A stretch of 64,000 nucleotides of DNA, taken from contig NZ_CP076538.1 in the NCBI RefSeq assembly GCF_018885265.1, forward strand, positions 1,772,001-1,836,000, read 5' to 3'. Shown piece after piece: positions 7,599 to 16,100 of the stretch (the stretch's first letter is position 1; the number at the start of each line of letters is the position of its first letter). The position numbers were made by a program, and so were the translations under genes. Source of the stretch: Amycolatopsis aidingensis (GTDB lineage: Bacteria; Actinomycetota; Actinomycetes; Mycobacteriales; Pseudonocardiaceae). The notes below the pieces were generated by a model. The model did not search any database, was not told where the DNA came from, and saw only the letters and a list, made by a program, of their open reading frames with translations.

Positions 7599-9157
7599 TG
7601 GACACCGCGGCGACCGGCACCCTGTGGGGGGTCGGCCTCGGTCCCGGCGACCCCGAGCTGCTGACCGTCAAGGCCGCGCGGCTGATCGGGGCCGCGGACG
7701 TGATCGCCTACCACAGTGCGCCGCACAAGCGCAGCATCGCGCGTTCGGTGGCCGAGCCGTACCTGCGCGAAGGGCAGCTGGAGGAGGCACTGGTCTATCC
7801 GGTGACCACCGAGACCACCGACCACCCGGGGGGCTACGAGGGCGCCATCGCCGAGTTCTACGAACTGAGCGCGAAACGGCTGGCCGAGCACCTGGACGCG
7901 GGCCGGGACGTGGTGCTGCTGTGCGAGGGCGACCCGTTCTTCTACGGCTCCTACATGTACATGCACGAGCGGCTGGCCGATCGCTACCCTGCCGAGGTCG
8001 TGCCCGGGGTGACCTCGGTGAGCGCGGCCTCCGCCGTCCTGGGCAGGCCACTGGTGCAGCGGGACGAGGTGCTCACCCTGCTGCCCGGCACGCTGCCCGC
8101 GCCGGAGCTGGCCCGCAGGCTGGCCGACACCGAGGCGGCGGCCGTGCTCAAGCTCGGCCGCACCTTCGACTCGGTGCACCGCGCGCTCGCCGAGTCGGGG
8201 AGGCTGGACGAAGCCTGCTACGTGGAGCGGGCCACCTGGCAGACGCAGCGGGTGGAGCCCTTCGCCGATGTCGATCCGGCGAGCGTGCCGTACTTCTCGC
8301 TCGCCGTGGTGCCGAGCCCGGCCTACGCCGCGCGGACCTCCGGCAGCGCCGAGCCTGCCGGGCAGCCGCAGCGGCGGCCGGAGACCGCAGGAGCCGGTGA
8401 GGTCGTGGTGGTCGGCCTCGGCCCCGCCGGCCCGGACTGGCTGACCCCGGAGGCCGAGCAGGCGCTGGCCGCGGCCGACCATCTCGTCGGCTACGGCCCC
8501 TACCTGGCCAAGGTGCCGCAGCGGGCGGGCCAGCGCAGGCACGCCTCCGGCAACCGGGTGGAGGCCGAGCGCGCGCTGGAGGCACTGGAACTGGCCCGTC
8601 AGGGCGCCAGGGTCGCGGTGGTGTCCTCGGGCGACCCCGGAGTGTTCGCGATGGCCTCCGCGGTGCTGGAACAGGCCGAGGACGAGCAGTGGACCGGCGT
8701 CGGGGTCCGGGTCCTGCCCGGGGTCACCGCCGCGCAGGCCGCGGCGGCCAGGGTCGGCGCCCCGCTCGGGCACGACTACTGCGTGCTCTCGCTTTCCGAC
8801 CGGCTCAAGCCGTGGGAGATCATCGAGCGCAGGCTGGACGCCGCGGGCGCAGCCGACCTGGCGCTGGCCATCTACAACCCGGCCTCGCGCAGCCGCACCA
8901 CCCAGCTGGCCGCCGCGGTGGAGGTGCTGCTGCGGCACCGCGCCGCGGACACCCCGGTGGTGGTGGCCAGGGACGTCGGCGGGCCCGATGAGTCGGTGCG
9001 GGTACGCACCCTCGGCACCCTCGATCCGTCCGAAGTGGACATGCGCTGCCTGCTCATCGTCGGCTCCTCGCGCACCCGTGTGCGGGCAGGCGCGGACGGC
9101 GCCGACACGGTCTGGACCCCGCGGCACTACGGGGAGCCGGTCAGCGGGTCGGCGTAG
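7598..9157 (+). CDS. cobIJ: Fused precorrin-2 C20-methyltransferase / precorrin-3B C17-methyltransferase CobIJ
   Basis: A 519-residue fusion of two tetrapyrrole methylases. Residues ~1-245 are CobI (GVGLGPGDPELLTVKAARLI, LLCEGDPFFYGSYMYM, PGVTSVSAASA), which methylates precorrin-2 at C-20. A short Ala/Pro/Gly linker leads to CobJ, ~residues 268-505 (VVVGLGPAGPDWLTPEA, VSSGDPGVFAMASAV, PGVTAAQAAAARVGAPLGHD), which methylates C-17 during ring contraction. The same fusion is known in mycobacteria. ATG at 7598, TGATG overlap with cobH. The gene runs 17 bp into the convergent arabinosyltransferase gene. Confidence 0.95.
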   Translation: MDTAATGTLWGVGLGPGDPELLTVKAARLIGAADVIAYHSAPHKRSIARSVAEPYLREGQLEEALVYPVTTETTDHPGGYEGAIAEFYELSAKRLAEHLDAGRDVVLLCEGDPFFYGSYMYMHERLADRYPAEVVPGVTSVSAASAVLGRPLVQRDEVLTLLPGTLPAPELARRLADTEAAAVLKLGRTFDSVHRALAESGRLDEACYVERATWQTQRVEPFADVDPASVPYFSLAVVPSPAYAARTSGSAEPAGQPQRRPETAGAGEVVVVGLGPAGPDWLTPEAEQALAAADHLVGYGPYLAKVPQRAGQRRHASGNRVEAERALEALELARQGARVAVVSSGDPGVFAMASAVLEQAEDEQWTGVGVRVLPGVTAAQAAAARVGAPLGHDYCVLSLSDRLKPWEIIERRLDAAGAADLALAIYNPASRSRTTQLAAAVEVLLRHRAADTPVVVARDVGGPDESVRVRTLGTLDPSEVDMRCLLIVGSSRTRVRAGADGADTVWTPRHYGEPVSGSA

Positions 9158-12100
9158 TCCCGTCCGGCTGGCTGGGTCCCGGGCCAGGGGACCACCAGCC
9201 CGGCCGGACCTCCTGGCCCCTGGTGATCACCGGTTCCGCGGTTTCCTTCGCGTACGGCTCGACGGCCAGCAACCGGCCCCAGGTCCGCTCGGGCTCGTTG
9301 GCAAGGAAGCTCGGCACCTCGGGCTGGTCGGCCACCTCCTCGAGCCAGCCGTTCGGCCCGCCGCCCTTGCTGCTGGCCCAGTCCGCCTCCGGTGCGAGGT
9401 TGGCCGCGGTCAGCCGGTACTCGGGCACCTCGGCGATCCCGTCGTGCGAGGCGGCGGGCACCAGGCACGGGTAGACGAAGGAGGTCGGCCAGTCCATGTA
9501 GACCGGCTTGTCGCCGACCTTGTCGGTGAGGGTGGTGAAGGTCGGGACCCTGGGTGCGGTCACCGCGACCCAGCCGTCCTCGGTGAAGTCGTCGTCCGCG
9601 GCCACGATCCGCGCCGCCGTCGCACCCTGCGGCGCCTCGTCCAGGTTCAGCCGGACATCGCCCCAGCCGCCGACCCCGCCGCCGGTGCCAAGCACCTGCC
9701 GGTTCCCGACCACCCGGATGCCCTCCGGAGTCGGCCTGCCGAACTCGACCCGCACGCTGGTCGCCTTGCCCGGCGCCGCGGCCACGGCCACCACCAGCTG
9801 CCCGCCCGCGGGCCGCTCGGCGAGGTCATACCACTCGGTGCGCAACTGGCCGGTCGGGGTGGTGCGCTCGTCGTAGCTGCTCCACATGGCGACCGTGCCG
9901 GTGGTGAACCCGTGCGGCGGCTCGGCGATCGGATCGTCGGTCAGCGCGGCCTGGGTGTGGAAACCGGTCTGGGTGGCGCCGTTGCCCTCGTCGTTGTCCG
10001 GCAGGTCGCCAGGGGCCGCGGACTCGTCCGCCACCGTCGCCTGCTGCCCGGCGGGCAGCGGGGCCAGCATGCTGGAGATCGGGTCCCGCTCCACCATCAC
10101 GTGATCGGCGAGGTTGCAGCTCTTGCCGAACACGTGCTCCACATTGGCCTCACCGAGGCTGTAACTGTGGTGCTGCCCGGTGATCGCCGCGGTCATGCTG
10201 GCGAACTCGGCGGCAGCAACCAGGCCGCAGACGACCACAAGGGACAGTGAGCCGAACCGTAGCGCGCGTCCCCTGCCCTCCGGCGGAGGTGGCGGCAGCC
10301 CGGGACGCTGGGCCCGCACGTTCTCGATGAAGGCGACCACGGCCACGGCCGCCGCGCCGATCAGCAGGATGGTGGAAAGGCCAAGGCCGCCGATCATGGG
10401 AGCGCGGTCAGCCCACGGCACGCCGAAGTCGGACACGAACCAGTAGGCGTTCGGCCCGGTGACCGCCAGCGCCGCGACCACGAGCAGCCCGGAGACGAAC
10501 GCGGCCCGGTTGCGCCGGGAACGCAGCACGTTGGTGCTGGTCGCCAGCGCGGTGAGCGCCGCCATGGCCGCGCCCACCGCCGCGAAGGCGCCGAAGTGGT
10601 GCGTCCACTTGGTCGGGGTGAGCGCCAGCAGCAGGAAGAACAGGGCCACCGTGGCGATCAGCCGACGGCTCGGCCCGAGCGCCGCTCCCGGGATCCGGCC
10701 CCTGCGCAGCAGCACCACCAGGCAGGTGCCGGTGCACAGGATCAGCAGCAGCACCGGGAACCGGCGGGCCGCCGAGCCGTCCGCGCTGGAGCTGAACAGC
10801 AGCTCGTAGCGGAACAGTTCCTCGAACCAGGACAGGCTGGGACCCACCAGGCTGCGCAGCCGGGTGGCCTCGGTGACCGTGGCGAAGGTCTGGTCGGCGA
10901 ACACCACCACCAGCACCAGCAGCCCGGAGCCGAGGATCGGCGAGAGCACCGGCACCCAGCTGCTCGCCCGCGCGCGCTGCCGCAGCAGCTGGAACAGCGG
11001 CCGCGCGGCCACGATGAACGGCGCCACGGCGATCAGCCCGGTCGGGGTGGCCGCCAGGGTGAACGCGGCCGCGAGCAGGCCGAGACACAGGGGCAGCAGC
11101 CTGCGGGTGACCAGCGCCCGCTCCACCGCGCACAACGCGAGCAACGAACCGACCGCGGCCACCGGCTCCGGACGCACGCCGTTGTTGTAGGGCATCCACC
11201 AGACCAGGAACACCGCCGCCGCGGCCCAGGCCGCCGCGCCACTGACCCGGACCTCCTTGCCCAGCCGGGGCATCACCTCCCGGCTGATCAGCAACCAGCT
11301 GATCACTCCGAGCAGGAAGGAGGGCAGCCGGATCCACGGCGGCACCGTGCTGACCTGCGTCATCAGCTCGTAGACGTGGTAGAACCAGCCGAACGGTGCC
11401 TCGGCCACCCCGAACCAGCGGTGATAGTTGGTCAGGTAGCCGACCTCGTCGGCCACCCTGGCCATGGTGAGGATGTAGCCGTCGTCCGAGGTGACCGGCC
11501 CGATGAACACCCAGGCGCCGAGCGCGGCGATCACCGTGACGTCCCGCGTGGTCAGATGCCACCAGCCGATCGGCGCCCACCGCGGTGCCCTGCGGGCGAC
11601 CCCGCTGTCCAACCGGTTCACCGCGATCAGGCAGCCGAGCAGGGCCAGCACCCCGAGTACCCCGATGACGACCTTCAGCGTGGTCGGCGAGGACTGGTAC
11701 CTGGTGTCCGGGGTGATCGACACGCCCAGCCCCTCGGTGGGGTCCCCTGCGGAGTCGATCTCGGAGTAGATGCCGACCACCCGGGGCCGGACGTCCCCGT
11801 CCTCGTCGTGGATCGGCGTTCCGGCCACGCTCACCGTGGTCCTGGTGGCGTCCGAGACCACCTGCACCCCGCAGTCCTGCGGGGGCAGTGGCTGCCGGGC
11901 GATCTGTTCCCCGCGGTTGGACACCACCAGCAGGTTGTTGTCGATCCGCAGCTGCATACCCGCGCCCTCGTCGGTGCGGGCGGCGGGCACGGTGGAGAAC
12001 AGCAGCGCGTCGCCAGGGGTGCGGGCGTCCAGCGACCGCATCGTCTCGCACGGGATCGTCACCCGCATTTCCTGCGCCCAGTAGCCGGTCAGCGGCGCGT

Positions 12101-12323
12101 TGACCGGCCGGGTGTCGGTACCGGCAGGCCAGCTGATCCTGGCGGTGTCCTGCACCACCGGCAGGAACGGGAAGGCCAGCGCGCAGGCCGCGGAGAGCAG
12201 GCCGAGTACGACCGCCAGCCGGCGCCACCACCGGGTGCGCGGCGACACAACATCCGGTCTCGCGGTCGCCGGGGCAGGCGACTCGTCGAGAACCTCGGAG
12301 TTGGAGAACATGGCTAGCCGCAT
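9141..12323 (-). CDS. Arabinosyltransferase of the EmbA/EmbB/EmbC family
   Basis: A ~1060-residue polytopic membrane protein. An N-terminal membrane segment (LAVVLGLLSAACALAFPFLP) is followed by a ~200-residue extracytoplasmic domain, a run of membrane helices and a large C-terminal exported domain, which is the Emb layout. The GT-C signature is the acidic pair in GPVTSDDGYILTMARVADE at the first large loop. FPVLLLILCTGTCLV and WTHHFGAFAAVGAAMAAL are membrane segments also found in Emb proteins. Emb enzymes polymerise D-arabinose from decaprenylphosphoryl-arabinose into cell-wall arabinan and are the targets of ethambutol. Start: ATG at 12323 or 12311; the open frame further upstream lacks family resemblance. 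A single copy, oddly placed between two cobalamin units and overlapping the end of cobIJ by 17 bp. Which of EmbA, B or C it is cannot be told. Confidence 0.9.
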   Translation of the reverse strand: MRLAMFSNSEVLDESPAPATARPDVVSPRTRWWRRLAVVLGLLSAACALAFPFLPVVQDTARISWPAGTDTRPVNAPLTGYWAQEMRVTIPCETMRSLDARTPGDALLFSTVPAARTDEGAGMQLRIDNNLLVVSNRGEQIARQPLPPQDCGVQVVSDATRTTVSVAGTPIHDEDGDVRPRVVGIYSEIDSAGDPTEGLGVSITPDTRYQSSPTTLKVVIGVLGVLALLGCLIAVNRLDSGVARRAPRWAPIGWWHLTTRDVTVIAALGAWVFIGPVTSDDGYILTMARVADEVGYLTNYHRWFGVAEAPFGWFYHVYELMTQVSTVPPWIRLPSFLLGVISWLLISREVMPRLGKEVRVSGAAAWAAAAVFLVWWMPYNNGVRPEPVAAVGSLLALCAVERALVTRRLLPLCLGLLAAAFTLAATPTGLIAVAPFIVAARPLFQLLRQRARASSWVPVLSPILGSGLLVLVVVFADQTFATVTEATRLRSLVGPSLSWFEELFRYELLFSSSADGSAARRFPVLLLILCTGTCLVVLLRRGRIPGAALGPSRRLIATVALFFLLLALTPTKWTHHFGAFAAVGAAMAALTALATSTNVLRSRRNRAAFVSGLLVVAALAVTGPNAYWFVSDFGVPWADRAPMIGGLGLSTILLIGAAAVAVVAFIENVRAQRPGLPPPPPEGRGRALRFGSLSLVVVCGLVAAAEFASMTAAITGQHHSYSLGEANVEHVFGKSCNLADHVMVERDPISSMLAPLPAGQQATVADESAAPGDLPDNDEGNGATQTGFHTQAALTDDPIAEPPHGFTTGTVAMWSSYDERTTPTGQLRTEWYDLAERPAGGQLVVAVAAAPGKATSVRVEFGRPTPEGIRVVGNRQVLGTGGGVGGWGDVRLNLDEAPQGATAARIVAADDDFTEDGWVAVTAPRVPTFTTLTDKVGDKPVYMDWPTSFVYPCLVPAASHDGIAEVPEYRLTAANLAPEADWASSKGGGPNGWLEEVADQPEVPSFLANEPERTWGRLLAVEPYAKETAEPVITRGQEVRPGWWSPGPGPSQPDGTTPTR

Positions 12324-12382
12324 CGGGGGCAACGCTAGCCAACAGCCGCGGCGCACTCGTGCCGGGCTCCCGGCCCAGCCGG

Positions 12383-13024
12383 TTACCGGGTAAACCTTTC
12401 CCTGTGGACAGCCGCCCGCAGCGGTCGCCTGCGCCGCCAGTCGTGCCGCTCCAGGTCGGGAACGGCGGCCAGCTCGGTCACCGGGCCAAGGCACAACCAG
12501 GCCACCGGCCGCACCCCGTCCGGGATGCCGAGCAGCTCGGCAAGGAAGGGCTCCCGGTAGAAGCTGACCCAGCCGAGGCCGAGGCCCTCGGCGGTGGCCG
12601 CAAGCCACAGGTTCTGGATGGCAAGGCAGACCGAGTACAGCCCGGCATCGGCGATCGCGTGCCTGCCCAGCACGTCCGGCGAGCCGCGCGACGGGTCGTA
12701 GGTGACCACGACCCCCATGCTGGACTCGCGGATGCCCTCGATCTTGATCCGGGAGAACCGTTCGGCCCGTTCACCGGTCAGCGAGTCCGCGAACACCTCC
12801 CGCTCGGACCGCACGTGCTCGGCGAAGGTCTGCCGGGTGCCCGCGTCGGTGACCAGCACGAAATCCCACGGCTGGGTGAGCCCGACGCTGGGTGCTGAGT
12901 GGGCCGCCTCCAGCACCCGTTCCAGCACCTCCTCCGCGATCGGCTCCCCGGTGAACTCGGCGCGCACGTCCCTGCGCCGCCGCACCACCTCGTAGAAGGC
13001 GTCCAGTTCCTGCGGTCTCGTCAT
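12383..13024 (-). CDS. bluB: 5,6-dimethylbenzimidazole synthase BluB
   Basis: A 213-residue nitroreductase-fold flavoprotein. BluB breaks down reduced FMN with oxygen to form dimethylbenzimidazole, the lower ligand of cobalamin. Supporting motifs are FYEVVRRRRDVRAEFTG, AAHSAPSVGLTQPWDFVLV (the BluB-type SVGxxQPWxF), DVLGRHAIADAGLYSVCLAI, and GLGLGWVSFYREPFLAELLG, the GxGWVSxxxP region separating BluB from ordinary nitroreductases. Its position at the end of cobL-cobM-cobK strengthens the call. The ATG overlaps the cobK stop (ATGA at 13024-13021). Confidence 0.93.
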   Translation of the reverse strand: MTRPQELDAFYEVVRRRRDVRAEFTGEPIAEEVLERVLEAAHSAPSVGLTQPWDFVLVTDAGTRQTFAEHVRSEREVFADSLTGERAERFSRIKIEGIRESSMGVVVTYDPSRGSPDVLGRHAIADAGLYSVCLAIQNLWLAATAEGLGLGWVSFYREPFLAELLGIPDGVRPVAWLCLGPVTELAAVPDLERHDWRRRRPLRAAVHRERFTR

Positions 13025-13749
13025 CCCAGTACCCACTCCAGTGCCGCTGCGACCTCCCGCACGATCCGTACCTCCTGCCGCGCGGGCCTGCGGACGATCA
13101 CGACCGGGAGGCCGAGATCCGCCGCGGCGGTGAGTTTCGCCGAGGTCAGCGACCCACCGCTGTCTTTGGTGACCAGTACCTCGATCCGGTGCTCGCGCAT
13201 CAGCGCGGTCTCCCCGGCCACCGTGTAGGGGCCGCGGTCGAGCAGCACCTCGCAGGCGGGCGGCAGCGGGGGCTGCGGCGGATCCACGCAGCGCACCAGG
13301 AACCACAGGTCGGCGCGGTCCGCGAAGGCGGCGAGGCCCTGCCTGCCGGTGGTGAGGAACACCCTGCCGCCCAGCCGGGGCAGCGCGGTGGCCGCGGCCG
13401 CCAGCGAGTCCACCCAGTGCCAGTCCGCACCAGGGGACTCCGGCCACCCCGGCCGTTCCAGGCGCAGCAGCGGAACCCCGGCCGCGCGGGTGCCTGCCAG
13501 CGCCGAGGCGCTGATCCGCTCGGCGAACGGATGTGTGGCGTCCACCACCGCGTCCACCGCGTGCTCGGTCAGCCACGCCGCAAGGCCCTCCGGACCACCG
13601 AACCCGCCGACCCGCACCTCGCCTGCAGGCAACCGTGGCCGTGCCACCCGTCCGGCCAGCGAGGATGTCACCGCCACCCCGCGCTCGAGAAGCGCGGCCG
13701 CCAGCTCCCGCGCCTCGGCGGTACCGCCGAGAATCAGTACCCGCCGCAT
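13021..13749 (-). CDS. cobK: Precorrin-6A reductase CobK
   Basis: A 242-residue CobK/CbiJ protein, the NADPH-dependent reductase making precorrin-6B. The dinucleotide-binding N-terminus RRVLILGGTAEARELAAAL, the VDAVVDATHPFAERISASA block and the C-terminal VLVTKDSGGSLTSAKLTAAA with PVVIVRRP are diagnostic. It lies in the cobL-cobM-cobK-bluB unit, 3 bp after cobM and overlapping bluB by 4 bp. Confidence 0.95.
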   Translation of the reverse strand: MRRVLILGGTAEARELAAALLERGVAVTSSLAGRVARPRLPAGEVRVGGFGGPEGLAAWLTEHAVDAVVDATHPFAERISASALAGTRAAGVPLLRLERPGWPESPGADWHWVDSLAAAATALPRLGGRVFLTTGRQGLAAFADRADLWFLVRCVDPPQPPLPPACEVLLDRGPYTVAGETALMREHRIEVLVTKDSGGSLTSAKLTAAADLGLPVVIVRRPARQEVRIVREVAAALEWVLG

Positions 13750-13752
13750 GGC

Positions 13753-14514
13753 CTAGACCGGCCCCGGCTGGTCGCGGCGTTCCCTGCCCGCCGAGTACAG
13801 GAAGCTGTCCGGGAAGTTCTCCGCCGCGAGCACGGGCCCGACGAAGACCGTGGCGGCGCGGGTGATCCCGGCGGTCCGCACCTGCACCGCGATCTCATCG
13901 AGCCTGCCGCGCAGCACTCGCTCGGCAGGCTGGCTGGCCTGCGCCACCACGGCCACCGGGCAGTCCGGCCCGTAGTGCGGCAGCAGCTGCTCGACCACCT
14001 GCTCGATCCGGTTGATCGCCAGGTGCACGGCGAGGGTGGTCCCGCTGGCGGCGAAGGTGGCCAGGTCCTCACCATCCGGCATCGCGGTGGAGCGCGCCTG
14101 CGCCCTGGTCAGGATCAGGCTCTGGGCCACGGTCGGCACGGTCAGCTCCCGCTTGAGCACGGCGGCGGCCGCCGCGAACGCGGGCACCCCCGGGGTCACC
14201 TCGTAGGGCACCCCCGCCGCGTCCAGGCGGCGCATCTGCTCGGCCACCGCGCTGTACACGGAAGGGTCCCCGGAGCACAGCCTGGCCACATCCGCGCCAC
14301 GGGCATGCGCGCCGGTCAGCTCGGCCAGGATCTGGTCCAGGGTGAGCTGGGCGGTGTCCACCAGCCGCGCCCCCTCCGGGCAGTGCGCGAGCAGGTCGGT
14401 GGGGGTCAGGCTGCCAGGGTAGAGACAGACCTGGCAGCGGGCCAGCAGGTCCCGCCCGCGCACGGTGATCAGGTCGGCGGCGCCCGGACCGGCGCCGATG
14501 AAGTGGACGGTCAT
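13753..14514 (-). CDS. cobM: Precorrin-4 C11-methyltransferase CobM
   Basis: A 253-residue tetrapyrrole methylase. The N-terminus TVHFIGAGPGAADLITVRGR, LARCQVCLYPGSLTP, RLCSGDPSVYSAVAEQM and EVTPGVPAFAAAAAVLKREL match CobM/CbiF, which transfers a methyl group to C-11 of precorrin-4. Start: ATG at 14514, overlapping the cobL TGA (ATGA), so translation is probably coupled. A longer upstream frame is only the shadow of cobL. Confidence 0.95.
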   Translation of the reverse strand: MTVHFIGAGPGAADLITVRGRDLLARCQVCLYPGSLTPTDLLAHCPEGARLVDTAQLTLDQILAELTGAHARGADVARLCSGDPSVYSAVAEQMRRLDAAGVPYEVTPGVPAFAAAAAVLKRELTVPTVAQSLILTRAQARSTAMPDGEDLATFAASGTTLAVHLAINRIEQVVEQLLPHYGPDCPVAVVAQASQPAERVLRGRLDEIAVQVRTAGITRAATVFVGPVLAAENFPDSFLYSAGRERRDQPGPV

Positions 14515-15791
14515 GGTTTGCGCACGCTCCACTGGGTCACGGCGCGCGCCGGGGTCCAGCCGCTGAGGCCACCCAGTGGCGCCGCCTGCTCGATCGAGAT
14601 CCGGACCAGCTCCCCGCCCCGCTCGGTGTACCCGGCCGCCAGCGCCTGCTCGGCCTGCAGGGTCACCCCGTTGGCGACCAGCCGCCCACCCGGCCGCAGC
14701 GCCGCCCAGCAGGTCTCCAGCAGGCCGGGCGTGCTCACTCCGCCGCCGAGGAACACCGCGTCCGGCGGGGCCAGCCCGGTCAGCGCCTCCGGTGCGGCGC
14801 CGGTGACCACCTCGATATCCGGCACGCCGAGTGCGCGGCTGTTGCGGCCGATCCGCTCGGCCCGTGCGGGGTCGCGCTCCACCGCGATCGCCCGGTTCGC
14901 CGGATGCGCCCGGCACCATTCGATCGCGATGCTGCCCGCACCCGCGCCAACGTCCCACAGCAGCTCCCCTGGCCGCGGGGCAAGCCGGGCCAGGCTGCTC
15001 GCCCGCAGGTCCCGCTTGGTGAGCTGGCCGTCGTGCTCGAAGGCCTCGTCCGGCAGCCCGGCCAGCATGCCCAGCAACGGCGTGCCCTGCCGGGCCGCGC
15101 ATTCCACCGCGACCAGGTTCAGCGCAGCACCCCGTGGCCGGTCCCAGGTCTCCGCCGTGCCGGTGACGGCGCGTTCGGCCGGTCCGCCGAGCTCCTCCAG
15201 CACGGTGAGCGAGCTCGGTCCGTAGCCACGCTCGGTGAGCAGCCCGGCCACCTCGGCCGGGGTGTCAGCGTCCGCGCTGAGCACCAGTACCCGCCCGCCA
15301 GGGGCCAGCACCCTGGCCAGCCGGTGCACCGCGCGGCCCACCACGCTGACCACCTCGGTTTCCTCCGCCGACCAGCCGAGCCTGGCCCTGGCCAGCGCCA
15401 CCGAGGACACCCCGGGCAGGATGCGCAGCCGGTCCGCGCCGAGCCTGCGGGCCAGGGTGCTGCCGATCCCGGACAGCATCGGATCCCCGCTGGCGAGTAC
15501 GCAGATCCGGCGGCCATGATGCGCGGCAAGGGTGGGCTCCAGGTTCGGCAGCAGCGGGCTGGGCCAGCGCACCTTCTCGGCCCCGGTGTCCGGGACCAGG
15601 TCGAGCTGCCGGGAACCGCCGAGCAGCACCTCAGCCGCCTCGACCGCGGCCCTGGACGTCTCGGGTAGCCCTTGCCAGCCATCGGCCCCGATCCCGACCA
15701 CTGTGACTTTCTCGACTTCCTCGGCCGGGTGCCGGTTTCTCCGCGGCTCTGCGCGCGACGCGATCGCGTCGCCGGGGCTTGACTTGCTCAC
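14511..15791 (-). CDS. cobL: Precorrin-6B C5,15-methyltransferase (decarboxylating) CobL
   Basis: A 426-residue CbiE-CbiT fusion that adds methyl groups at C-5 and C-15 and removes the acetate carboxyl at C-12. The CbiE half begins VTVVGIGADGWQGLPETSR and has CVLASGDPMLSGIGSTLARR. The CbiT half has GELLWDVGAGAGSIAIEWCR, a class I SAM-binding loop, and AVFLGGGVSTPGLLETCW. Start: GTG at 15791 with ggaaagg eight bases upstream; a later GTG at 15701 just before VGIGADGW is an alternative and would drop a ~30-residue charged N-terminus. First gene of the cobL-cobM-cobK-bluB unit. The upstream region carries the chelatase riboswitch on the other strand, and no riboswitch is seen for this unit. Confidence 0.93.
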   Translation of the reverse strand: MSKSSPGDAIASRAEPRRNRHPAEEVEKVTVVGIGADGWQGLPETSRAAVEAAEVLLGGSRQLDLVPDTGAEKVRWPSPLLPNLEPTLAAHHGRRICVLASGDPMLSGIGSTLARRLGADRLRILPGVSSVALARARLGWSAEETEVVSVVGRAVHRLARVLAPGGRVLVLSADADTPAEVAGLLTERGYGPSSLTVLEELGGPAERAVTGTAETWDRPRGAALNLVAVECAARQGTPLLGMLAGLPDEAFEHDGQLTKRDLRASSLARLAPRPGELLWDVGAGAGSIAIEWCRAHPANRAIAVERDPARAERIGRNSRALGVPDIEVVTGAAPEALTGLAPPDAVFLGGGVSTPGLLETCWAALRPGGRLVANGVTLQAEQALAAGYTERGGELVRISIEQAAPLGGLSGWTPARAVTQWSVRKP

Positions 15792-15929
15792 GCACCGTGC
15801 CTTTCCGCTGGTCGGAGCCCCGCCGCCACGATCGCGGGCCTTCGGCCGGGGCGCGCTCGATGGGGCACCGTACTGCCGCGGTGGCGTCCGTGAGGGGCTG
15901 TGCTGACCGAACCGTATGCGATGATTCCG

Positions 15930-16080
15930 CCGACGGTCGCCGAGGAACCCGGTGCGACTCCGGGGCGGTCCCGCCACTGTGACCGGTCCCACCGTGGGCC
16001 GGGAGCCAGAGCTTCGGGCGGCCGTTTCGTGCTGGGCACACCCGGTGCGGACCGGTCCGAGGTGGGCGTGGACACCCACC
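15930..16080 (+). promoter_or_regulatory. Cobalamin riboswitch upstream of the chelatase-cobO-cobB-cobC operon
   Basis: The plus strand from 15941 reads gaggaacccggtgcgactcc, then gcggtcccgccactgtgacc and gggccgggagccagagc, the conserved blocks of a cobalamin riboswitch. A hairpin ggtgggcgtggacacccacc follows at 16061-16080, seven bases before the ribosome binding site aaaggag of the GTG at 16101. The hairpin resembles the one before cobN, again pointing to translational control. This element fills most of the 309-bp gap between cobL and the chelatase gene; nothing else is evident there. Confidence 0.93.
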
Positions 16081-16100
16081 CGTGGCAAAGGAGTTGATAC

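Noticed and set aside
9168..12317. Long plus-strand frames inside the arabinosyltransferase region and similar frames opposite cobN, cobB, ftsZ-like lengths elsewhere
   Set aside because: Arg/Pro/Gly/His-rich translations typical of high-GC antisense shadows; the opposite strand carries clear families.
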